From Conexibacter sp. (GTDB lineage: Bacteria > Actinomycetota > Thermoleophilia > Solirubrobacterales > Solirubrobacteraceae): DNA of 9,490 nt. The stretch covers positions 1-9,490 of the forward strand of contig JAOPZD010000106.1 in assembly GCA_025964295.1 (NCBI GenBank). Direction: 5' to 3'. A program made the position numbers and the translations under genes. The notes beneath the pieces were generated by a model. That model made no database searches. It worked only from the letters and a program-made list of their open reading frames with translations, and was not told the DNA's origin. Every line of letters starts with the position of its first letter. Position 1 is the stretch's first letter. Below, in pieces: positions 1-4,990 of this stretch.

Positions 1-188
1 TGCGCGACGACGGCCTGGCGCTCGCCGCGCGGCTGGACGAGGTGGGAGTGGCGGTCCGGACGCGGTTCTTCGACGGCATGGTCCACGGCTTCGCGCGCTG
101 GGGCGGCGTGGTCGACGCCGCCGGCGAGCTGCTGGGCTGGCTGGGTGATGGCGCCCGCGGGGCGCTGGCGCAGCCCGACCGCGACTGA
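1..188 (+). CDS. Alpha/beta hydrolase, HSL-type esterase/lipase, C-terminal fragment
   Basis: Only the last 61 codons are present, read in the frame starting at base 3 and ending with TGA at 186-188. The visible protein runs RDDGLALAARL...VRTRFFDGMVHGFARWGGVVDAA. This matches the end of hormone-sensitive-lipase-like alpha/beta hydrolases, where D-x-L-R-D-E-G carries the catalytic Asp nearby and G-M-x-H-G-F carries the catalytic His. Here the His is in DGMVHGF. In the family this His completes a Ser-Asp-His triad that hydrolyses carboxyl esters. The nucleophile motif (GDSAG) lies off the window, so activity cannot be judged. The SDR gene follows 31 nt downstream on the same strand, so the two may be co-transcribed. 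Substrate unknown. Confidence 0.8.
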   Translation, partial: RDDGLALAARLDEVGVAVRTRFFDGMVHGFARWGGVVDAAGELLGWLGDGARGALAQPDRD

Positions 189-219
189 CCCGGCCCCGCG
201 GCGGGCAGGCAGGGCCACC

Positions 220-1047
220 ATGACCTCCACGTGGTTCATCACCGGCGCCTCGCGCGGCTTCGGCCGCGAGCTGACCGAGCAGCTGCTGGCCCGGGGCGAC
301 CGCGTCGCCGCCACCGCCCGGAGGCCCGAGCAGCTTGACGACCTCGTCGCCGCGCACGGCGGCGAGCGGCTGTGGGTCCGGGCGCTGGACGTCACCGACA
401 CCGACCAGGTCCGCGACGTCGTCGGCGCCGCGTTCGCCGAGCTGGAGCGCGTCGACGTCGTCGTCTCCAACGCCGGCTACGGCGTCATCGGCGCGGCGGA
501 GGAGCTCTCCGACGCCCAGATCGAGGACCTCATCGCCACCAACCTGACCGGCTCGATCCAGGTCGCCCGCGCGGCGATCGGGCCCCTGCGCGCCCAGGGC
601 GGCGGGCGCCTGCTGCAGCTATCGAGCATGGGCGGGCACATGGCCTTCCCGGGCTTCTCGCTCTACCACGCGACCAAGTGGGGGATCGAGGGCTTCTATG
701 AGTCGCTGGCGGCCGAGATCGCGCCGTTCGGGATCCACACCACCTTGATCGAGCCCGGCATGATCCGGACGTCGTTCTACGACGCGGTGCAGAAGACCGA
801 GCCGGACGAGGCCTACGCCGGCAACCCGGCGATCACGCGCGGCGAGATCCCGGTCGACCAGATGCCCGGCGACCCGGCCAAGGTCGTCGCGGCGATCATC
901 GACGTGGGGGAGACGCCGGACCCGCCGCGCCGCCTCGTGCTCGGCTCCGACGCCTATGCCTTGATCCATGGCGCGCTGGCGGCGCGCCTGGCCGAGGTCG
1001 AGGCCCAGGAGGACACCGCGCCGGCGACCGACTACGACGAGGACTGA
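220..1047 (+). CDS. Short-chain dehydrogenase/reductase (classical SDR)
   Basis: A 275-residue NAD(P)-dependent oxidoreductase of the classical SDR family, predicted cytosolic. The Rossmann motif TGASRGFG is at residues 8-15, with Arg12 suggesting an NADP preference. NAG is at 84-86. The catalytic tetrad is complete: Asn108, Ser136, Tyr149 and Lys153 (YHATK). The N-terminus (STWFITGASRGFGRE) resembles the SDR5-like group often annotated as oxidoreductase or retinol-dehydrogenase-like; the substrate is not predictable. The C-terminus ends in an acidic tail (DYDED). I chose the ATG at 220 because AGGG at 211-214 sits 5 nt upstream and the protein then starts just before the first beta strand. 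The open frame extends back to an ATG at 145, but that adds 25 arginine- and proline-rich residues overlapping the upstream hydrolase gene. Its stop lies 13 nt from the convergent EAL-HDOD stop. Confidence 0.9.
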   Translation: MTSTWFITGASRGFGRELTEQLLARGDRVAATARRPEQLDDLVAAHGGERLWVRALDVTDTDQVRDVVGAAFAELERVDVVVSNAGYGVIGAAEELSDAQIEDLIATNLTGSIQVARAAIGPLRAQGGGRLLQLSSMGGHMAFPGFSLYHATKWGIEGFYESLAAEIAPFGIHTTLIEPGMIRTSFYDAVQKTEPDEAYAGNPAITRGEIPVDQMPGDPAKVVAAIIDVGETPDPPRRLVLGSDAYALIHGALAARLAEVEAQEDTAPATDYDED

Positions 1048-1060
1048 GCGGCGCGCCCGG

Positions 1061-2332
1061 TCACGTCAGGCCCGCGGCGGTCCCGTCGGCCCAGGTCAGC
1101 GCCTCCACGTGCAGGACCGCCAGCTCGCTCGCGTCGAGGCTCGGCAGCGCCGCGTCGTCCCAGGCGCCGCGCTCGCAGGCCTCGGCCATCGTCAGCGTCC
1201 GGCCCTTGCCGCCGGCGCGGTCGACCAGCGCGGCGACGACGTCCTCCGACAGCGGCAGGTCGCGGATCGCCTCGTCCATCGGCTGGTCCAGCAGCGCGTC
1301 GACGACCGACAGCATGCCGGTGAAGAAGTAGGCGTCGACGTCGTCGGCGCCCAGGCGGCGCGCGATCGCCTCGCACGTCCGGCCCCGCGACAGCGCGGTG
1401 ATCAGCAGCGGGCCGCGCTTCTCGTCGATCCCGGACAGCAGGAGCAGCATCGCCCACTGGCGCACCGTGCGCGGGCCGAGCAGGACGATCGCCTGGCGCA
1501 CGGACTTGATCTGGTGGCGCAGCGAGAACGCCGCGCTGTTGACGAAGCGCAGCAGGCGCAGCGACAGGCCCGGGTCCAGCGTGATCGCCTTCTCGAGCTC
1601 CTCGATGCTCGTCTCGGCCGCCGAGATCCCGGCGGCGAGGCGCAGCGCGCCGATCGACGCGGTCGGGACGTTGTGGCCGACGACCTCGCGCGGCCGGCAG
1701 ACGAAGTCGCCCTGGAAGAGCTCGAAGCCCGCGTCGGCGCAGCGGTCGTGGTCGCCGTGGGTGTCGACGCCGTTGGCGATCGGCTTCAGCCCGCGCCCGC
1801 GTAGGTGGGAGACGACGATCGCCAGGCCCGACGGGCCGACGCCGCGCGCGTCGACCTTGGCCAGCGTCGCGAAGTCCAGCAGCGGCTCGGCGCTCGGCTG
1901 GCCGGCGTAGCCGTCGAGGGCGAGCATGTAGCCGTGCTGGCGCAGGCGGGCGAGGCGCTCGAGCAGCGGCTCGTCGGGCACGCGGTCGGCGGCGATCTCC
2001 AGGACCACGCCGTCGGGCCCGAAGGGCAACGGGTCCATCGCCAGCAGGAACTCGGTGGTGACGTTGATGAACGCGGGCGCGCCGCCGGTGGCCTGGCGCA
2101 GCCCGAGGTCGCTCAGCGCGCTGGCCGCGACGCGCGAGGTCGCCGCGTGCACGCTCTCCGAGCCGCCGTCGCCGCGGTAGAGCAGCTCGTAGCCGGCCAG
2201 GCGGCTGTCGGCGTCGAGGATCGGCTGGCGCGCGAAGAGGACTTCCGCCTCGGAGGAGGCGGGCGTCGCGGCGGGGGGCTCGGTGGCCGCCAGGGCGAGG
2301 TGCTCGGCCATCTCTTCCCTGGTCGGCCGCAT
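1061..2332 (-). CDS. EAL-HDOD signalling protein (YuxH/CdgJ type) with degenerate EAL domain
   Basis: A 423-residue protein with an N-terminal EAL-like domain (about 28-215) and a C-terminal HDOD domain (about 222-410). The EAL part starts ARQPILD...AGYELLYR, with ELL at 49-51 in place of EAL, and ends QGDFVCRP (207-214). Intact EAL domains hydrolyse cyclic di-GMP. Here Glu49, Asn90, Glu112, Asp140 and Lys159 remain, but the DDFG pair is LDGYAG (second Asp lost, Gly141) and AEGVET reads ANGVDT (Glu187 replaced by Asn187). Catalysis is therefore unlikely, and a c-di-GMP-binding or protein-interaction role is more plausible (inference). HDOD proteins are related to HD phosphohydrolases but lack their metal site and act in signalling. 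The ATG at 2332 has AGGAA (2341-2345) 8 nt upstream. A second ATG (codon 8, 2309-2311) also has AGGGA 4 nt upstream, so either may be used. Its leader region is unusual (see 2380-2585). Confidence 0.9.
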   Translation of the reverse strand: MRPTREEMAEHLALAATEPPAATPASSEAEVLFARQPILDADSRLAGYELLYRGDGGSESVHAATSRVAASALSDLGLRQATGGAPAFINVTTEFLLAMDPLPFGPDGVVLEIAADRVPDEPLLERLARLRQHGYMLALDGYAGQPSAEPLLDFATLAKVDARGVGPSGLAIVVSHLRGRGLKPIANGVDTHGDHDRCADAGFELFQGDFVCRPREVVGHNVPTASIGALRLAAGISAAETSIEELEKAITLDPGLSLRLLRFVNSAAFSLRHQIKSVRQAIVLLGPRTVRQWAMLLLLSGIDEKRGPLLITALSRGRTCEAIARRLGADDVDAYFFTGMLSVVDALLDQPMDEAIRDLPLSEDVVAALVDRAGGKGRTLTMAEACERGAWDDAALPSLDASELAVLHVEALTWADGTAAGLT

Positions 2333-2379
2333 GCGTGCGATTCCTGAGCGCGGGTCGACAAGGATCGGAGGCCCGTCCG

Positions 2380-2533
2380 CACAAAGAGAAACGGCCCGCC
2401 GGGAGAGGCAGGCCGTTTCAGGGGAGGAGAGATACTGCTATGTGTCGTATGTGGGTCCGGCCGAAGCCGGCGAGCGATGAGAGAAGATCGTGTGCTGCTC
2501 GACCGCTTCCCGAGTGGTCGTCTCGTTCGCTCT
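2380..2533 (-). ncRNA. Candidate small RNA or terminated leader transcript, about 150 nt
   Basis: This is inferred from four signals in one orientation: a -10-like CATAGT at 2545-2540, an A at the expected +1 (2533), a chain of hairpins, and the terminator at 2388-2419. From 2533 to the terminator the minus strand holds no ATG, GTG or TTG, so no peptide can start there. Hairpin 1 has arms CGACC/GGTCG (2520-2516 with 2504-2500). Hairpin 2 is CCGGC-TTCG-GCCGG (2470-2457), a stable cUUCGg tetraloop. Between hairpin 2 and the terminator is an apparently unpaired TCTCCTCCCC (2430-2421) that contains the anti-Shine-Dalgarno core CCTCC; the terminator loop is also pyrimidine-rich. C-rich single strands of this kind are typical of small RNAs that target ribosome binding sites. 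No known RNA family was recognised. It may instead be the 5' leader of the EAL-HDOD mRNA. Confidence 0.35.
2388..2419 (-). terminator. Strong terminator-like hairpin upstream of the EAL-HDOD gene
   Basis: Read on the minus strand, the arms GAAACGGCCTGCC and GGCGGGCCGTTTC form a 13-bp stem with one T-G wobble and a 6-nt loop TCTCCC. The following bases are TCTTTGTG, so the exit is moderately U-rich (TTTCTCTTT counting the stem end). On the plus strand the wobble becomes a C-A mismatch and the exit is purine-rich (AGGGGAGG), so the minus strand is the functional orientation. It lies 55 nt before the EAL-HDOD start codon at 2332, inside its leader. It could end a short upstream transcript, act as an attenuator, or both. 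Confidence 0.65.
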
Positions 2534-2539
2534 GCAACC

Positions 2540-2545
2540 ACTATG
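2540..2545 (-). promoter_or_regulatory. Candidate -10 element of a CRP-dependent promoter
   Basis: CATAGT on the minus strand matches TATAAT at four of six positions. Six bases later comes an A at 2533, a plausible +1. The expected -35 hexamer (17-bp spacer) is CAGTGC, a poor match that overlaps the palindrome at 2564-2585, as in activator-dependent promoters. The centre of that palindrome is 41.5 bp from 2533, the standard class II CRP position. The +1 is predicted, with an uncertainty of one or two bases. Confidence 0.35.
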
Positions 2546-2563
2546 CCCCGTCCGCGCGCGGTG

Positions 2564-2585
2564 CACTGTGATCCCGGACACAGTG
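2564..2585. promoter_or_regulatory. CRP-family operator-like palindrome
   Basis: Perfect 7-bp arms CACTGTG and CACAGTG flank an 8-bp centre. The inner 16 bp (2567-2582) read TGTGA-TCCCGG-ACACA, which matches nine of ten fixed positions of the CRP/GlxR consensus TGTGA-N6-TCACA. The inner bases TCC and GGA extend the symmetry further except for one unpaired A. The site lies 232 bp before the EAL-HDOD start and 249 bp before the MpsC-like start, so it could serve either direction; spacing favours the minus-strand promoter. Identification of the bound protein is inference. Confidence 0.5.
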
Positions 2586-2594
2586 GCGCGCTGA

Positions 2595-2629
2595 GCGGCT
2601 GCGCGCCCGGCGGTCAGGGCGGCTGCGCG
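2595..2629 (+). repeat. 11-bp direct repeat GCGGCTGCGCG
   Basis: GCGGCTGCGCG occurs at 2595-2605 and again at 2619-2629, a 24-bp period. It lies next to the CRP-like palindrome. It may be a pair of protein-binding half sites or chance in GC-rich DNA. Confidence 0.3.
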
Positions 2630-2833
2630 GCTTGCTAGATTGCCCGCCGTTGGGTGCCCCGGCGGCGCTTGACCGCCACCCAGGCGTGCGGATCCTCGGC
2701 AGGGTCGCCGCGCACGGGTGTCGGCACCATCAGTCGATGCCGGTGGCGGACAGCTCCTTTGCCCGGACTGGGCGCGGCGTACGACGCACGACGACGCCGA
2801 TCGTCCAGCGGGCCTTCGACCACGAGGGGGCCC

Positions 2834-3211
2834 ATGTCGCAGAGCACCGAAGCCGAATCTCCGATGGCCGATCGCGGCTCGCCGCGGGCGGCGATCGCCA
2901 ACGCCGTCGTCCGCCTGCACGCCGAGCACTTCGGCCGCGGCCCGACGCGCGCCCGCGCGCACGTCGCCGACGACTTCGTGCTGGTGGTGCTGGAGGACGT
3001 CTTCACGACGGCCGAGCGCACGCTGGTCGCCGCGGGGCGCGGCGACCAGGTCCAGGCCACGCGCGGGGCGTTCGCCGAGATCATGCGCGACCGCTTCTCG
3101 GCCGCCGTCGAGGTGGCCTGCGGGCGGCGCGTCCGGGCGTACTTCAGCCAGACCCAGCTCGAGCCCGAGATGGCCGTCGAGCTGTTCGTGCTGGAGCCGG
3201 AGGCGGGGTAG
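2834..3211 (+). CDS. DUF2294/MpsC-like protein
   Basis: A 125-residue protein without signal peptide or membrane segment. After a 17-residue polar head it follows the DUF2294 (PF10057, MpsC-like) pattern: AIANAVVRLHAEHFGRGPTRARAHVADDFVLVVLED, then FTTAERTL (57-64), ATRGAFAEIMRDRF, a G-R-R-V-R-A-Y segment and a closing VELFVLEP. In staphylococci MpsC was named with the MpsAB membrane-potential-generating system, but no mpsA or mpsB lies here, and stand-alone members of this family have no firmly assigned function that I know of. The ATG at 2834 has GAGGGGG at 2824-2830; a later ATG (codon 11) is possible. An upstream extension of the frame to 2654 is arginine- and proline-rich and has no family similarity. 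tlyA starts 27 nt after its stop. Confidence 0.8.
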   Translation: MSQSTEAESPMADRGSPRAAIANAVVRLHAEHFGRGPTRARAHVADDFVLVVLEDVFTTAERTLVAAGRGDQVQATRGAFAEIMRDRFSAAVEVACGRRVRAYFSQTQLEPEMAVELFVLEPEAG

Positions 3212-3225
3212 GCCTGCCGCGACGG

Positions 3226-3231
3226 TACGGT
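3226..3231 (+). promoter_or_regulatory. Candidate -10 (TACGGT) for leaderless tlyA
   Basis: TACGGT fits the actinobacterial TANNNT -10 pattern. Its first base lies 13 nt before the GTG of tlyA, so transcription would start at or next to the start codon. There is no Shine-Dalgarno sequence in the 27-nt gap, which agrees with a leaderless message. No clear -35 is visible. Confidence 0.35.
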
Positions 3232-3238
3232 TCCCGTC

Positions 3239-4045
3239 GTGGTCAAGGTCCGGTTGGACACCCTGCTGCATCAGCGCGGCCTGTTCGCCTCGCGCTCGCG
3301 CGCGGCCGCGTCCGTCATGGCGGGCGAGGTTCGCGTGGGCACGGGCGGCAACCGCATGGTCAAGCCCGGGCAGATGGTGAGCGACGACGTGCTCGTGGTC
3401 GTCGACGAGAAGCCGCGGTTCGTGTCGCGCGGCGGGGTCAAGCTGGCCAACGCGGTGACGGCGTTCGGGATCGACCTTCGCGACCGCGCCGCGCTGGACG
3501 TCGGCGCCTCGACCGGCGGGTTCACCGACTTCCTGCTCCAGGAGGGCGCCCGCCACGTGGTCGCCTACGACGTCGCCTACGGCGAGCTGCACTGGTCGCT
3601 GCGCACCGACGAGCGGGTCACGGTGATCGAGCGCGCCAACGCCCGCCGCATGACGCTGCAGGAGCTGCCCTACCGGCCCGATCTGATCGTCGCCGACGTG
3701 TCGTTCATCTCGCTCACCAAGGTGCTGCCGGCCGTGCTGGCGTGCGCCGCCGAAGAAGGGTTCGACGCGTTGGCCATGATCAAGCCGCAGTTCGAGGTGG
3801 GGCGCGAGAAGGTGGGCAGCGGGGGCGTGGTCCGCTCGGCCGAGGTGCGCGTCGAGGCGCTGGTGGGCGTCGCGCGGGCGGCGCGCGATGCCTCGGGCGC
3901 CGCGGTCCTCGGCTTCGCCTCGTCGGGCCTGCCCGGGCCCAAGGGCAACCTGGAGTCCTTCGTCTGGCTGGCCGAGGCCGGCCGCGCGGGCGCGCTGGAC
4001 GATGACGGGATCGTCGCCGCCGCGGCGGCGGTGGAGCCGTCATGA
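3239..4045 (+). CDS. tlyA: TlyA-family rRNA (cytidine-2'-O)-methyltransferase
   Basis: 268 residues, the usual TlyA length. An N-terminal S4 RNA-binding domain (about 2-58; RLDTLLHQRGLFASRSRAAASVMAGEV) is joined by a short linker (PRFV, 59-62, the counterpart of the RxWV linker in Mycobacterium tuberculosis TlyA) to an FtsJ-like SAM-dependent methyltransferase domain. Visible motifs are SRGGVKL (63-69), the SAM-binding ALDVGASTGGFTD (85-97), ADVSFISL (152-159) and IKPQFE (181-186) with Lys182. In mycobacteria TlyA 2'-O-methylates 16S and 23S rRNA cytidines, and its loss gives capreomycin resistance; the haemolysin name is historical. The GTG at 3239 is chosen because the S4 domain begins directly after it. 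Its stop overlaps the nadK start in ATGA, indicating translational coupling. Confidence 0.93.
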   Translation: MVKVRLDTLLHQRGLFASRSRAAASVMAGEVRVGTGGNRMVKPGQMVSDDVLVVVDEKPRFVSRGGVKLANAVTAFGIDLRDRAALDVGASTGGFTDFLLQEGARHVVAYDVAYGELHWSLRTDERVTVIERANARRMTLQELPYRPDLIVADVSFISLTKVLPAVLACAAEEGFDALAMIKPQFEVGREKVGSGGVVRSAEVRVEALVGVARAARDASGAAVLGFASSGLPGPKGNLESFVWLAEAGRAGALDDDGIVAAAAAVEPS

Positions 4046-4896
4046 ACCCGACCAAGCTGGCGACCGTCCTGACCCACGGGCGGCCGGAGCAGACCGCGGA
4101 TGCGCTGGACTCGCTGCGCCGTGCGGCGATCGACGCGGGCTTCGTGCTGCGCTTCGACCGCGAGGAGGTCGGCAAGCACGGGCTGACGCCGGCCGACGGC
4201 CTGGAGCTCGACGCGCCGCTGAGCGACGACGTCGACCTCTGCGTCGTGCTGGGCGGCGACGGCACGATCCTGCGCGCGCTGCGCCGCTACGCGGGCACGA
4301 GCGTGCCGGTGTTCGCGGTGAACTTCGGCGAGGTCGGCTTCCTGGCGACGATCGATCCCGACGCGGTCGGCGAGGGGTTCGCCAAGGCCTTCCGCGGCGA
4401 GTTCGACGTGATGACGCTGCCGGCGCTGGCGCTCGAGACGCCGGGCGGCGAGCAGGCGGCGATCAACGACGTGTCCTTCCATCGCAAGCTCGGCGAGCGC
4501 GTCGCGACGCTGGCCTACGTGGTCGACGGCCAGGAGGTCGGCAAGGTGCGCTGCGACGGGCTGGTCATCTCCACTCCCGCGGGCTCGACCGGCTACAACC
4601 TGGCCAACGGCGGGCCGGTCCTGGCCTGGGGCGTGGAGGGCTACGTGGTGTCGTTCATCGCGCCGCACTCGCTCACGGCACGGGCGCTGGTCGTCTCGCC
4701 CAACGACGTGCTCGAGGTCCACAACCGCTCGCTGGAGCCGGTCGACGTGTCGATCGACGGGCGGCCCGCCGGCGAGCTGGCGCCGGGGGAGGCGCTGGCG
4801 TCGCGGTTCGTGCCGGAGGCGGCCGACCTGGCGCAGCTGCCGGGGTCGTCGTTCTACCTGCGGGTGCGGGAGCGCTTCGGGCGGCTGGCGTCGTAG
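4042..4896 (+). CDS. nadK: NAD kinase
   Basis: 284 residues, typical of bacterial ATP/polyphosphate-NAD kinases, which phosphorylate NAD to NADP in the cytosol. The diagnostic motifs are all present: GGDGT at 71-75, NFGEVGFL at 94-101, an N-D motif (INDVSFHR, Asn142-Asp143) in the place of the usual NE, and the long conserved block CDGLVISTPAGSTGYN (171-186) followed by ANGGP. The SIDGR near residue 238 is also typical. The start ATG overlaps the tlyA stop by 4 nt. The 94-nt gap to recN contains a hairpin and an SOS box, so the tlyA-nadK unit probably ends here. The gene pairing with tlyA and recN is common in Gram-positive bacteria. Confidence 0.95.
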   Translation: MNPTKLATVLTHGRPEQTADALDSLRRAAIDAGFVLRFDREEVGKHGLTPADGLELDAPLSDDVDLCVVLGGDGTILRALRRYAGTSVPVFAVNFGEVGFLATIDPDAVGEGFAKAFRGEFDVMTLPALALETPGGEQAAINDVSFHRKLGERVATLAYVVDGQEVGKVRCDGLVISTPAGSTGYNLANGGPVLAWGVEGYVVSFIAPHSLTARALVVSPNDVLEVHNRSLEPVDVSIDGRPAGELAPGEALASRFVPEAADLAQLPGSSFYLRVRERFGRLAS

Positions 4897-4912
4897 GACC
4901 GGCCCGCGACGT

Positions 4913-4935
4913 CACGGATCTGCGCATGATCCGTG
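4913..4935 (+). terminator. Hairpin after nadK
   Basis: CACGGATC (4913-4920) and GATCCGTG (4928-4935) form a perfect 8-bp stem with a 7-nt loop, starting 16 nt after the nadK stop. There is no T-tract, so it may be a weak or Rho-assisted terminator, or an RNA 3'-end stabiliser. It separates nadK from the recN promoter. Being a perfect inverted repeat, it could also be a protein-binding site. Confidence 0.4.
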
Positions 4936-4949
4936 CCGGATCCGCGGAG

Positions 4950-4963
4950 CGAACGTCTGTTCG
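4950..4963. promoter_or_regulatory. LexA-binding SOS box upstream of recN
   Basis: CGAAC-GTCT-GTTCG is a perfect 5-bp palindrome with a 4-bp spacer, identical to the Gram-positive/actinobacterial LexA core CGAAC-N4-GTTCG. It ends 27 nt before the recN ATG and covers the -35 region of the TAGACC element at 4978, so bound LexA would block the promoter. recN is a classical SOS gene, which makes the assignment strong. Confidence 0.88.
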
Positions 4964-4977
4964 TCCGACGCCGCTGG

Positions 4978-4983
4978 TAGACC
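4978..4983 (+). promoter_or_regulatory. Candidate -10 (TAGACC) of the recN promoter
   Basis: TAGACC begins 13 nt before the recN ATG, the same spacing as the -10 candidate of tlyA. It agrees with TANNNT except for the last base. The hexamer 17 bp upstream (GTCTGT, 4955-4960) lies inside the SOS box. A leaderless or near-leaderless transcript is implied. Confidence 0.4.
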
Positions 4984-4990
4984 TCCGCGC

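Larger units (their letters stand above)
2333..2833. other. 501-nt intergenic region between divergent genes
   Basis: This is the only long stretch without a convincing protein gene. It separates the minus-strand EAL-HDOD gene from the plus-strand MpsC-like gene. Open frames through it on both strands are arginine-rich shadows. The part at 2471-2550 is less GC-rich than the flanks (49 G or C in 80 bases by my count). The half near the EAL-HDOD gene contains a terminator-like hairpin, a UUCG-capped hairpin, a CCUCC motif, a candidate -10 and a CRP-like palindrome, listed separately. The half near the MpsC-like gene (about 2640-2820) shows only weak candidates: TTGACC at 2669-2674 and TAGATT at 2636-2641, neither with a good partner element. 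Confidence 0.7.

Noticed and set aside
145..219. N-terminal extension of the first SDR from an ATG at 145
   Set aside because: The extra 25 residues are Arg- and Pro-rich, overlap the upstream hydrolase and lack similarity to SDRs; the ATG at 220 has a ribosome binding site.
1048..1060. Terminator between the first SDR and the EAL-HDOD gene
   Set aside because: The gap is 13 nt and shows no convincing inverted repeat or T-tract.
1032..2384. Long minus-strand frame overlapping the EAL-HDOD gene in another register
   Set aside because: Its translation is Arg-, Ala- and Pro-rich low-complexity sequence typical of a GC-rich shadow; the other frame has clear EAL and HDOD motifs.
2388..2533. Cyclic di-GMP (GEMM) or ydaO-type riboswitch ahead of the EAL-HDOD gene
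   Set aside because: I looked for the conserved aptamer cores (such as the GEMM CACGCACAGGGCAAACC and ACGCAAAGCCUCCGG segments) and found none.
2440..2571. Possible 43-codon plus-strand peptide beginning MCRMWVRPKP
   Set aside because: The purine-rich stretch upstream is too far from the ATG for a good ribosome binding site, no family pattern is visible, and the region is better explained as minus-strand RNA structure.
2579..2592. GCCACTG on the minus strand, resembling the end of a cobalamin riboswitch
   Set aside because: The B12-box core and the multi-stem architecture are absent; these bases belong to the CRP-like palindrome.
2438..3592. 384-codon minus-strand frame across the intergenic region, the MpsC-like gene and tlyA
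   Set aside because: It is antisense to two well-supported genes, its translation is low complexity, and no ribosome binding site or family match is visible.
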